The translations under genes were made by a program, and so were the position numbers. Shown here piece by piece: positions 9,801-15,702 of a stretch of 64,000 bases of DNA (positions within the stretch are counted from its first letter, which is position 1; every line of letters starts with the position of its first letter). This stretch comes from Cyanobacteria bacterium CYA (lineage in GTDB: Bacteria > Planctomycetota > Phycisphaerae > Phycisphaerales > UBA1924): positions 1-64,000 of the forward strand of contig RHKP01000020.1 of NCBI GenBank assembly GCA_008363215.1. The letters run 5' to 3'. The notes below the pieces were generated by a model. That model had not been told where the DNA came from. It saw only the letters and a list, made by a program, of their open reading frames with translations, and did no database searches.

Positions 9801-10306
9801 GCGGGGCGGCCCTTGGGAAGTTGCTCGGGCAGATGGGCGTGATCGTAGAGAGCGTGGACGACAGGGTTTGCCAGCAGGCGGCGGGCGAGAGTCATGGCGG
9901 CCGCACGGTCGACGCCTCCGAGGTCATAGCGCCACGCCGTGACAACTGCGGCCGGCGCGCCGGTCAGTTCGGCGATGGCGCGTGCGACGGTCTGGGCGGC
10001 CGGGTCCATGACTCCCGGAAGCGGGTGGACCTCGACGGTGATCTCTCCCGGGAGGGTTGGGGAAGCGCCGCCGGTGCCTGACTCGATGACCGGGTCAACG
10101 AGCAGGCGGGTGCGGATGGCTTGGAGTTGGTCAGAGTCCAGGGCTGCCTCGATCAGGTAGACCCGCGTGGTCCGGGCGGAGGAAAGGGTGATGCCGATGG
10201 CGGCCGCGTCGTGCTGGAGGGAGCGGGCGCGGGGGTCGCCGGCGTCGGGACGTGGGCGGACCTCGATGCGATGGACACGGGTGAGGACAGCGACGGCGGT
10301 GGTCAT
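6848..10306 (-). CDS. purL: phosphoribosylformylglycinamidine synthase, tandem PurS-like domains fused to PurL
   Basis: 1152 residues; converts FGAR to FGAM in purine synthesis, using ammonia from a glutaminase (PurQ) not present in this window. Residues 1-75 and about 88-155 each look like a PurS domain (IEVRPRPDAGDPRARSL...LVDPVIE, then VEVHPLPGVMDPAAQTV...LLANPVVHAL), so PurS appears duplicated and fused. The PurL core then shows TWSEHCVHKT, VKVETHNHPSALEPYGGAAT and DCGAGGFSSAVGEMG. The protein is much longer than ordinary PurL (about 740) because of four stretches without PurL character at about residues 240-272, 377-420, 547-594 and 715-759. These stretches contain palindromic repeat DNA (see repeat entries). 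The frame remains open, so the gene is probably functional. Confidence 0.9.
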   Translation of the reverse strand: MTTAVAVLTRVHRIEVRPRPDAGDPRARSLQHDAAAIGITLSSARTTRVYLIEAALDSDQLQAIRTRLLVDPVIESGTGGASPTLPGEITVEVHPLPGVMDPAAQTVARAIAELTGAPAAVVTAWRYDLGGVDRAAAMTLARRLLANPVVHALYDHAHLPEQLPKGRPAEFRVTHVEIRRLDDDALERLSRDAHLFLSLDEMRAIRDEYRRLNREPTDIELETLAQTWSEHCVHKTLKSTIRYRQEGTQAQGHGGGRDAERARSASQADPIRWEGRPGHQVHADGSVTIHNLLKSTVAAATHELIAEGVDWTLSVFVDNAGVITFDDNHAVCVKVETHNHPSALEPYGGAATGIGGCIRDIMGTGLAAKPIASTDVFCVAHPRHWYAEDAKSAKGADSEESSSKQVPASFSAAPAPSATCAYQLPAGCLHPRRILTDVVAGVRDYGNRMGIPTVNGAVWFDDRYVGNPLVFCGCVGIMPRDRIDGKARPGDLIVALGGRTGRDGIHGATFSSAELTDTHADEFAHAVQIGNAIEEKRVLDAILRARDYVACGHEGQGGEATQARPEGGAQEPSDETRARSACEGNPFPTSHAPFPLFNAITDCGAGGFSSAVGEMGEHLGAEVHLDRAPLKYAGLTYTEIWISEAQERMVLAVPKENLPALQQICDEEHVELSVLGTFGTPARDLVLHYNGHEVGRLPMHFLHNGIPTPTREAVWKTTDFTTESHGVARSKSENDSRPDPLVADGRSLVPFSVSSVVESPSPRDALLALLAHPNIASKHFIIRQYDHEVQGNTVIRPLGGPCGRGPMDAAVIEPVPGTHKGLAIACGLGVDRPAEPILDGSGHTNHPLGAPIYTDPYEMALAAIDECVRNLVCVGADPNRIAILDNFCWPSCKKPENLASLVRAAEGCYDGAKAYRTPFISGKDSLNNQFTIPGENGRPARTIEIPPTLLITGVGIVHDVRTCVTMDAKKPGNTLIAVEPMRGTFEQWAEDTLRLGGTHLAQIGALPPRASTGRPRPDPEASARLARAVHQAMNEGLVESAHDASDGGILCAVAEMLIAGSTPERPLGCRMYPLYRDDYLMAYWFGERSCYVLECKNPVHTMKRIGELYGGALGANILGSPLDASGILDLNDEYGSVPVSDLAAAWLGTLDW
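8030..8160. repeat. in-frame insertion in purL flanked by imperfect inverted arms
   Basis: This part of purL (residues about 715-759) has no PurL character. Its ends are imperfect inverted repeats: AACCACAGACGACACGG (8036-8052) and a right arm ending CTCCGTGGTGAA (8139-8150). The right arm also carries internal CTCCGTG/CTCCGTGG copies. This resembles the ACCACAGAGGACACGGAG-type intergenic palindromes found in many bacterial genomes. On the coding strand it reads through without stops (HGVARSKSEND ... FSVSSVVE). Confidence 0.5.
8528..8665. repeat. in-frame insertion in purL with GGCGCTTCGGGCTCGT core (copy A)
   Basis: The core GGCGCTTCGGGCTCGT lies at 8564-8579. The longer stretch 8556-8579 matches 22532-22555 in an intergenic region with a single mismatch over 24 bases. 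The purL frame reads it as RARSACEG. Flanking sequence (GHEGQGGEATQARPEGG) is low-complexity and not PurL-like. The following block DCGAGGF is a conserved PurL motif, so the insertion lies between conserved elements. Confidence 0.6.
9040..9175. repeat. in-frame insertion in purL with CTCTGCG inverted arms
   Basis: Residues about 377-420 of purL (starting YAEDAKSAKGADSEESSSK) interrupt a conserved region. The DNA holds CGCAGAG at 9071-9077 and the inverted CTCTGCG at 9143-9149, the latter within GCTCTTTGCGTCCTCTGCGT (9131-9150). That string is reminiscent of the TTTGCGTCCTCTGCG palindromes dispersed in many bacterial genomes. The stretch is stop-free in the purL frame. Confidence 0.5.
9490..9590. 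repeat. in-frame insertion in purL with GGCGCTTCGGGCTCGT core (copy B)
   Basis: The same 16-base core as copy A occurs at 9512-9527, in the same orientation and the same codon register: copy B reads RARSASQA and copy A reads RARSACEG. It sits between the purL blocks SEHCVHKT and HADGSVTIHNLLKST, in residues about 240-272, where ordinary PurL proteins are much shorter. Confidence 0.6.
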
Positions 10307-10378
10307 GGGCGATGGTAGGTGGCGGGGCGGGCGGCGCTGCCAGTGGAAGCGGGCAGCAAGTCACAGTACAGTCGGGCC

Positions 10379-11182
10379 ATGAGTACCGCGGCCGAACCGT
10401 CCGTCCGCAATCCCATCGGCGCGGAGGCCGCGCCCGAGTTCAGCCATCGGCACAACTTCACGGGCTACATGCGGATCGTGGAGGGCATGACGGCGCGGCT
10501 GCGGCGCGGGCGTGTGCTCGACATGGCGGCCGGCGCGGGGCAGATGACCGCGGCGATGCGGGCGCAGGGGCACGAGGTGATCCCGGCGGACATCAACGGG
10601 CACGATCCGTCGTTTGTCGCGGCCGACATGACGCGCCGGCTGCCGTTCGAGGACCAGTCGTTCGACGTGGTGGTGTGCCTGGAAGGGATCGAGCACGTGC
10701 AGAGGCCGCACGACCTGCTGGGTGAGTTGTTTCGTGTGTGCCGCGTGGGGGGGTCGGTGATTATCAGCACGCCGAACGTGACGTCGATGTTCTCGCGGAT
10801 GCAGTTCCTGTTCACCGGCACGCTGCACCAGTTTCATTTTGCGCAGTTGCGCGAGTTGCCGCCCGACGCGCAGGATGACCGCTTCCACGTCTCGCCGGTC
10901 AGTCTCGACTGGCTGTGGCACGACGGCTCGTACTGGGGCGGGCGAGTGGTGGAGACATCCGGCGATCGCTGCAAGCGCAAGGTGCTGTTGCCGGTGTACG
11001 CGCTGGTGCGGCTGCTGGGCACCCCGTGGATGCGCCTGGTATATCTGCGCCTCGGGCGTCCGGAGCACGCGGATCGCAACGCGCAGATGTACCGGCACGC
11101 GCGCTCGTGGGCGGTGACGCTGGGACGGTCGCTCGTGGTGCGCTATGAAAAGCATCGACACGTAATCGAGGGCGAGCGGTGA
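10379..11182 (+). CDS. class I SAM-dependent methyltransferase
   Basis: 267 residues. The SAM-binding motif I is [14 protein letters not shown] (about residues 42-55), followed by the acidic loop ADINGHDPS and the motif [13 protein letters not shown], as in Methyltransf_11/23-type enzymes. The substrate is not evident; the [16 protein letters not shown] segment resembles O-/N-methyltransferases that act on small molecules or glycans. ATG at 10379 is chosen because the upstream in-frame codons overlap the purL promoter region. The stop overlaps the GTG start of rnhA (GTGA). Confidence 0.85.
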   Translation: MSTAAEPSVRNPIGAEAAPEFSHRHNFTGYMRIVEGMTARLRRGRVLDMAAGAGQMTAAMRAQGHEVIPADINGHDPSFVAADMTRRLPFEDQSFDVVVCLEGIEHVQRPHDLLGELFRVCRVGGSVIISTPNVTSMFSRMQFLFTGTLHQFHFAQLRELPPDAQDDRFHVSPVSLDWLWHDGSYWGGRVVETSGDRCKRKVLLPVYALVRLLGTPWMRLVYLRLGRPEHADRNAQMYRHARSWAVTLGRSLVVRYEKHRHVIEGER

Positions 11183-11643
11183 GCGCCAAGCCCGCGGTCG
11201 AACTGTTTACCGACGGTGCTTGCTCGGGGAATCCCGGGCCGGGCGGGTGGGCGTTCATCCTCCGCCATCCGGCCAGCGGCAAGGAAACCGAGCGATCGGG
11301 CGGCGAGGCGCGGACGACCAATAACCGCATGGAACTGATGGCTGTGATCGAGGGACTGTCGACCCTGTCGCGGACCTCGTTGGTCGATCTGCATTCCGAC
11401 TCGCAGTACGTGCTCAAGGGCTTGCAGGAATGGCTGGAGTCGTGGAAGAAAAGGGGATGGCGCACGGCCGACAAGAAGCCGGTGAAGAACGAGGATCTGT
11501 GGCGCCGCCTGGATGAACTCAAGTCGCGGCACGAGATTCGTTTTCACTGGATCCGGGGGCACCAGGGGCATCCCGAGAACGAGCGATGCGATGAACTGGC
11601 GGTGCTGGCGGCCCGACAGATGCAGGACAGTTCGCCAAAGTGA
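11179..11643 (+). CDS. rnhA: ribonuclease HI
   Basis: 154 residues, typical for bacterial RNase HI, which cuts RNA in RNA:DNA hybrids and removes R-loops and primers. The catalytic carboxylates are visible: D in [15 protein letters not shown] in [14 protein letters not shown] in [11 protein letters not shown], and D in NERCDELA. The basic handle region ([20 protein letters not shown]) is present, so this is the E. coli-like form. The start is GTG 11179, overlapping the methyltransferase stop by four bases, which suggests coupled translation. Confidence 0.95.
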   Translation: MSAKPAVELFTDGACSGNPGPGGWAFILRHPASGKETERSGGEARTTNNRMELMAVIEGLSTLSRTSLVDLHSDSQYVLKGLQEWLESWKKRGWRTADKKPVKNEDLWRRLDELKSRHEIRFHWIRGHQGHPENERCDELAVLAARQMQDSSPK

Positions 11644-11645
11644 GC

Positions 11646-11687
11646 GGCGCCGTTGGCTGATCGCGAGCGATCAGTGGGGCCGGCGCC
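11646..11687. terminator. hairpin between convergent genes, possible terminator
   Basis: An inner stem TGATCG-cgag-CGATCA (11658-11673) is enclosed by GGCGCCG (11646-11652) and CGGCGCC (11681-11687). It lies between rnhA (plus) and the secreted-protein gene (minus), where a shared terminator would be expected. There is no T-tract on either side, so the call is weak. Confidence 0.3.
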
Positions 11688-12468
11688 GGGGGAATGTTGC
11701 GATCGCCAAGAGCGCCAGCGGAGCGAGCGAACCCGGGCTCGGCACGCCGCCCGTGCCGAGTACCTGGCGCGCGGTCAGTGCGGAGTAGTCAGTCGCGACG
11801 AACGCGACGTCGAACACGATCGCAACGGCCGACCCGGTGGGGAAGGCGAACTGCCCGACCAGCATCTCGGACGGGTCTTCGCTCATCGTGCCGCTGATTT
11901 CTCCTGAACTGACCAGCCCCACGATGCCGGTAGGGTTTTCGAGCAGGTCGAAGCCCTCATCGAGGCTGAGCGGCTCACTGGTGAGCGTGAACAGGAGGTT
12001 TTCAAAGTGCACGGCCTCGGACCAGGAGTTCAGCAGGTAGACGTTCCCGACGTCATCGACGCGCCAGCCCATGAGGGGCATGTTGTCGCGGGCGTTGGCG
12101 CGGGGAGTGAAGTGGACATCCTTGATCTCAACCTGATCGACCTTGGGCCCGTTGCCCGCGGCGCCGTATCGGATCTCCACGCCGTTCGGCACGTCGAGCA
12201 CCCAGTCGATCTGGACCTCGGAGGTGTTGTTGTTGGTGACGGTGGCGCGGACCTCAGTGTTGTCGTTGAGGCGGCGGAGCACCGGACCGCTCGCTCCGGT
12301 GAGCAACTTGATCTTCTGGTTGTTCTTGGCGACCAGCGTCGCGTGGAAGTCAGCCTTCGCGACGCCGGTGCTGTTGGTGCCCCGGGCACAGTTGATGTAC
12401 TGCGTCTGCGCCGATGCAACCGAGGCGGATACGATCAAAGTGCAAACCAGGTGAGTTTGGCGGAACAT
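11671..12468 (-). CDS. secreted protein with PEP-CTERM-like sorting tail
   Basis: 265 residues. The N-terminus is a signal peptide (LVCTLIVSASVASA, cleavage near residue 20). The C-terminus has the tripartite sorting tail common in planctomycetes: a VPSPGS motif, a short hydrophobic helix (LAPLALLAIATF), then RRRPH. Such proteins are exported and thought to be processed by an exosortase-type system; none is present in this window. The middle is probably beta-rich and carries no motif I recognise. The start ATG is preceded by AAAGGAG on the minus strand, about 7 bases upstream. Confidence 0.75.
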   Translation of the reverse strand: MFRQTHLVCTLIVSASVASAQTQYINCARGTNSTGVAKADFHATLVAKNNQKIKLLTGASGPVLRRLNDNTEVRATVTNNNTSEVQIDWVLDVPNGVEIRYGAAGNGPKVDQVEIKDVHFTPRANARDNMPLMGWRVDDVGNVYLLNSWSEAVHFENLLFTLTSEPLSLDEGFDLLENPTGIVGLVSSGEISGTMSEDPSEMLVGQFAFPTGSAVAIVFDVAFVATDYSALTARQVLGTGGVPSPGSLAPLALLAIATFPRRRPH

Positions 12469-12710
12469 GATGAAACTCCTTTCTTCACGACGCCTAGAGC
12501 GGAACGATTCCTACAAACCGGGAATATGCCCCAGAACAAGCGAAAGTCCAATAAAGGTTTGAGGATTTTGCCTAGGGTCATTCCGGTAGTGTCGCGTGGA
12601 AAGGGCGGGAAAGTCCTGGGCTTCGAGAGGCGAGATAAACCCGGCGTAGCGCCCGGCCGATCAAAGCGGTCGGCGTTGCGCCGTCGTTCAACCGCCCGGA
12701 GGAGCCCACC

Positions 12711-13678
12711 GTGGATCTGGACACCATTCTTCGAGCCGCGTACGAAGCGGACGCGAGCGACATTCACCTCGTGGCCGGCGAGCCCCCGGTGATGCGCGTC
12801 CACCAGGTCGTGCAGCCGATGGATTTCCCGGTCATTACGCCCGAGGCGGCGATGAAGATGTTCCGGCAGATGGCTTCGGAAGAAGCGCAGGGCATCTTCG
12901 ACCGGCAGAAGGACGCGGACTTCTCGTACGAGGTTCCCGGACTGAGCCGCTACCGCGTCAATGCGCACATGCAGCGAGGGCGCGTGGGCATGGCGCTGCG
13001 ATCGATCAAGACGCGGGTGCCTCCGCTGGCCGACCTGCACCTGCCCGAGGTGATCGCGCGGCTGACGTACCTGCCGCGGGGGCTGGTGCTGGTGACGGGC
13101 GATAGGTCGAATACGCGTTCATGAGCAAGCAGTGCCTGATCGAGCAGCGCGAACTCGGGCAGGACATGCCCACGTTTGCGTCAGGCCTCAAGCACTGTCT
13201 GCGACAGGATCCCGACATCATCCTGGTGGGCGAAATGCGCGACCTGGAGACATCGGCGCTGGCGATCAGCGCGGCCGAGACCGGTCACCTGGTGCTCTCG
13301 ACGCTGCACACGGTCAACGCGTCACAGACGGTGGAGCGCATCATCGACATGTATCCGTCCGGTCAGCAGAACCAGATCCGCTCGATGCTCTCGACGACGC
13401 TGCAGGCGGTGATCTCGCAGACGCTGTTCACGCGGGCCGATCGACCGGGCATGGTGCCGGCGGTGGAGACGCTGCTGGCTACGCCGGCGGTGCGCAACCT
13501 GATCCGCGAGAACCGCACGTATGAAATTCCCAACGTGATCGAGACGAACCGGGCGATCGGCATGTGCAGCCTGGACACTTCGATCGCCGAGTTGTACTTC
13601 AACGGGCTGATCAGCAAGGAGGACGCGATCGCGCAGGCGGTCTATCCGGACAAACTCGAGCGGCAGTTGGTGGCGTAA
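12711..13678 (+). pseudogene. pilT: pilT twitching ATPase, disrupted by deletion of the P-loop and a frameshift
   Basis: PilT powers type IV pilus retraction. The first part (GTG 12711, RBS GGAGGA) encodes the normal N-terminal domain (DASDIHLVAGEPPVMRV) up to LPRGLVLVTG near 13099. The Walker A loop GPTGSGKS and roughly 30 following residues, expected next, are missing. The sequence resumes in a different frame at GTCGAATACGCGTTC (13106-13120) as VEYAF, then [15 protein letters not shown] and the normal C-terminal half ([16 protein letters not shown] Walker [14 protein letters not shown]). Neither piece alone could bind ATP. Both halves look otherwise undamaged, so the lesion is recent, or it is an assembly error. 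Confidence 0.85.
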
Positions 13679-13711
13679 AGCGCCCGGCGGGGCGATTGAG
13701 GCGGGCAGTCG

Positions 13712-14938
13712 ATGGGGACGTATCAGTACCAGGTCCGGGATGCGAGCGGTCAGGTCAGGCAGGGCTCGCTGAGTGCCGCGTCGGCGTCGGCGGCGGCGGC
13801 ATCGCTGCGGGCGCAGGGCGTCCACGTGCTCTCGGTGGGCGCAGGTCGTTCGGACAGCACCGGGGGCTCAGTGACCGACCGGCTGCGCCGGCTCAACGAA
13901 GCCAAGCCGAGCAAGAAGAACGTCCTCGACTTCACCACCCAGTTGGCGGTGATGATCCGGGCGGGCATCAATCTGCGCGCCGCGCTGGAGGGCATCGCCG
14001 ACCAGACCACGCACCGCACCTTCCGCAGGATCATCCTTGAACTCAAGAGCGACGTGGAGTCGGGCAAGCAGTTCTCCGACGCCCTGGCCAAGCACAGCAA
14101 ACTGTTCGGACCGCTGTACGTCAACATGGTGCGGGCGTCGGAAATCTCCGGTTCGTTTGCCGACATGCTCGACCGCATCGCCGGGTACATCAGCCAGCAG
14201 ATGGAAACCAAAAAGATGGTGGTCGGGGCGTCGATCTACCCGGCGATCATCGGCATCCTGGCCGTGAGCGTCACCATCTTCCTGCTGACCTTTGTGCTGC
14301 CCAAGTTCTACGCGGTGTTCGAGGGCAAGGAGGACGTGCTGCCCTGGGCCACGACCTTCCTGATGTCACTGAGCAAGTTGATCATTGCGCAATGGCCTCT
14401 GCTGCTGGCGGCGCTGGCGGTGGTGGCGGGGCTGATCTTTGCGGGCTTGAAGACCGAGGTGGGCGGTTTCTGGTTTGACCGCTTCAAACTGTCGGCCCCG
14501 CTGCTCAAGGCGATGTTCCGTTCGCTGTACATCAGCCGCTCGTTGCAGACGATGGGGCAGTTGCTCAACGCGGGCGTGCCGATGCTGGACACGCTGACGA
14601 TCACCGGCGACGTGTCGGGCAACCAGTTGTACAAGATCATGTGGCGCAAGGTGTATACCAGCGTCAAGCAGGGCAAGAAGGTGGCGGCTCCCCTGCAGAA
14701 CGACAAACTGCTGCCCCGGGCGGTGGTGCAGATGATCTCGGCGGGTGAGGAGTCCGGTAAACTGGGCGAGGTGCTCGACCAGATCAGCGCCTTCTACTCC
14801 AAGCAGTTGAAGGACAACATCAAGACGGTTACCGGAATGATCGAGCCCATCATGATCCTTGTAATGGGTACGATCGTCGGCTTTATCGCTATGGCCATCA
14901 TCCTCCCGATCTTCAAGATGAGCCAACTGGTCAAGTAG
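13712..14938 (+). CDS. pilC: type IV pilus / type II secretion inner-membrane platform protein
   Basis: 408 residues, GspF/PilC family. Two homologous cytoplasmic helical domains (about residues 65-190 and 270-380) alternate with three membrane segments (near 172-200 as PAIIGILAVSVTIFLLTFVLP, 222-245, and 378-400). Family signatures are QLAVMIRAGINLRAALE and, in the second repeat, TMGQLLNAGVPMLDTL. It anchors the pilus motor ATPases in the inner membrane. It follows pilT by 33 bases and precedes prepilin-like genes, so a pilus or pseudopilus operon is likely. The name pilC is chosen because of the PilT-type neighbour. Confidence 0.9.
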   Translation: MGTYQYQVRDASGQVRQGSLSAASASAAAASLRAQGVHVLSVGAGRSDSTGGSVTDRLRRLNEAKPSKKNVLDFTTQLAVMIRAGINLRAALEGIADQTTHRTFRRIILELKSDVESGKQFSDALAKHSKLFGPLYVNMVRASEISGSFADMLDRIAGYISQQMETKKMVVGASIYPAIIGILAVSVTIFLLTFVLPKFYAVFEGKEDVLPWATTFLMSLSKLIIAQWPLLLAALAVVAGLIFAGLKTEVGGFWFDRFKLSAPLLKAMFRSLYISRSLQTMGQLLNAGVPMLDTLTITGDVSGNQLYKIMWRKVYTSVKQGKKVAAPLQNDKLLPRAVVQMISAGEESGKLGEVLDQISAFYSKQLKDNIKTVTGMIEPIMILVMGTIVGFIAMAIILPIFKMSQLVK

Positions 14939-14991
14939 CCGATGGACCTTCGGAACGCGCGGTCGCACGCGCGGGAGGAGGTCGAGAGACC

Positions 14992-15702
14992 ATGCGGACG
15001 TTTCGTTCCAGCGCCCGGTCGGCGCGCCGAGTGCGTGCACGCGGCGGGTTTACGCTCATCGAGGCCGCCCTGGCCACCGTGATCGTCGGCGTGGGCGTGG
15101 TCGCGATGGTCGAGGCGCAGCAGTCGTTCATCCGCTCGAACTTGTGGTCGAGCCACGCGGCAACAGGCACCTTCCTGGCCAACGAGATCCGCGAACTGAC
15201 GCGCAATCTTCCCAAGCACGATCCGGTGACGGGGCTTTTCCTCGACGACCCGGGCATCGGCGCCCCGACGCTGGTAGGCTGGGGCCCGGAAGAGGGCGAA
15301 GTCCTGATTGAGGACTTTGACGACCTCGACGACTTTGACGGGCTGAGTTTCTCGTTCGTCGGCACGGACGGGTTGGCCGATCTCGACCTGCCCGGCCCGG
15401 TCAATGCCTTCGGCGAGGTGATTCCCGACATCGGGCCGGATGGGTCGATCGCCGAGCCCGACCCGGAGAGCGGGGCTGTGGCGCCTATGTCGGGTTGGAC
15501 GCAGACCGTGCTCGTGCAGAAGGTGAGCCCCTTCGACACGGGAACGGTGGTGCCCGACGCGCAGACCGAACCGGCATCGGGCAGTTTCCGGGGGCGGGAC
15601 GTGGACGAGTACCCGCTGCGGGTGACGGTTGAAGTGAGTTATCAGGCTCCGTTCGCGACCGAGAGCGAGGTGGTCGCGCGCGTGACGTGGATCGTGCCAT
15701 GA
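14992..15702 (+). CDS. prepilin-like protein (PilV/GspI type)
   Basis: 236 residues with a class III signal: RGGFTLIEAALATVIVGVG, cleaved by prepilin peptidase after Gly19, leaving Phe20 as the mature N-terminus and Glu24 as the assembly residue. The rest is a variable domain rich in Asp (VLIEDFDDLDDFDG). Its position after pilC and before the PilX- and PilW-like genes suggests a minor pilin. The stop overlaps the next start in ATGA. Confidence 0.8.
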   Translation: MRTFRSSARSARRVRARGGFTLIEAALATVIVGVGVVAMVEAQQSFIRSNLWSSHAATGTFLANEIRELTRNLPKHDPVTGLFLDDPGIGAPTLVGWGPEEGEVLIEDFDDLDDFDGLSFSFVGTDGLADLDLPGPVNAFGEVIPDIGPDGSIAEPDPESGAVAPMSGWTQTVLVQKVSPFDTGTVVPDAQTEPASGSFRGRDVDEYPLRVTVEVSYQAPFATESEVVARVTWIVP

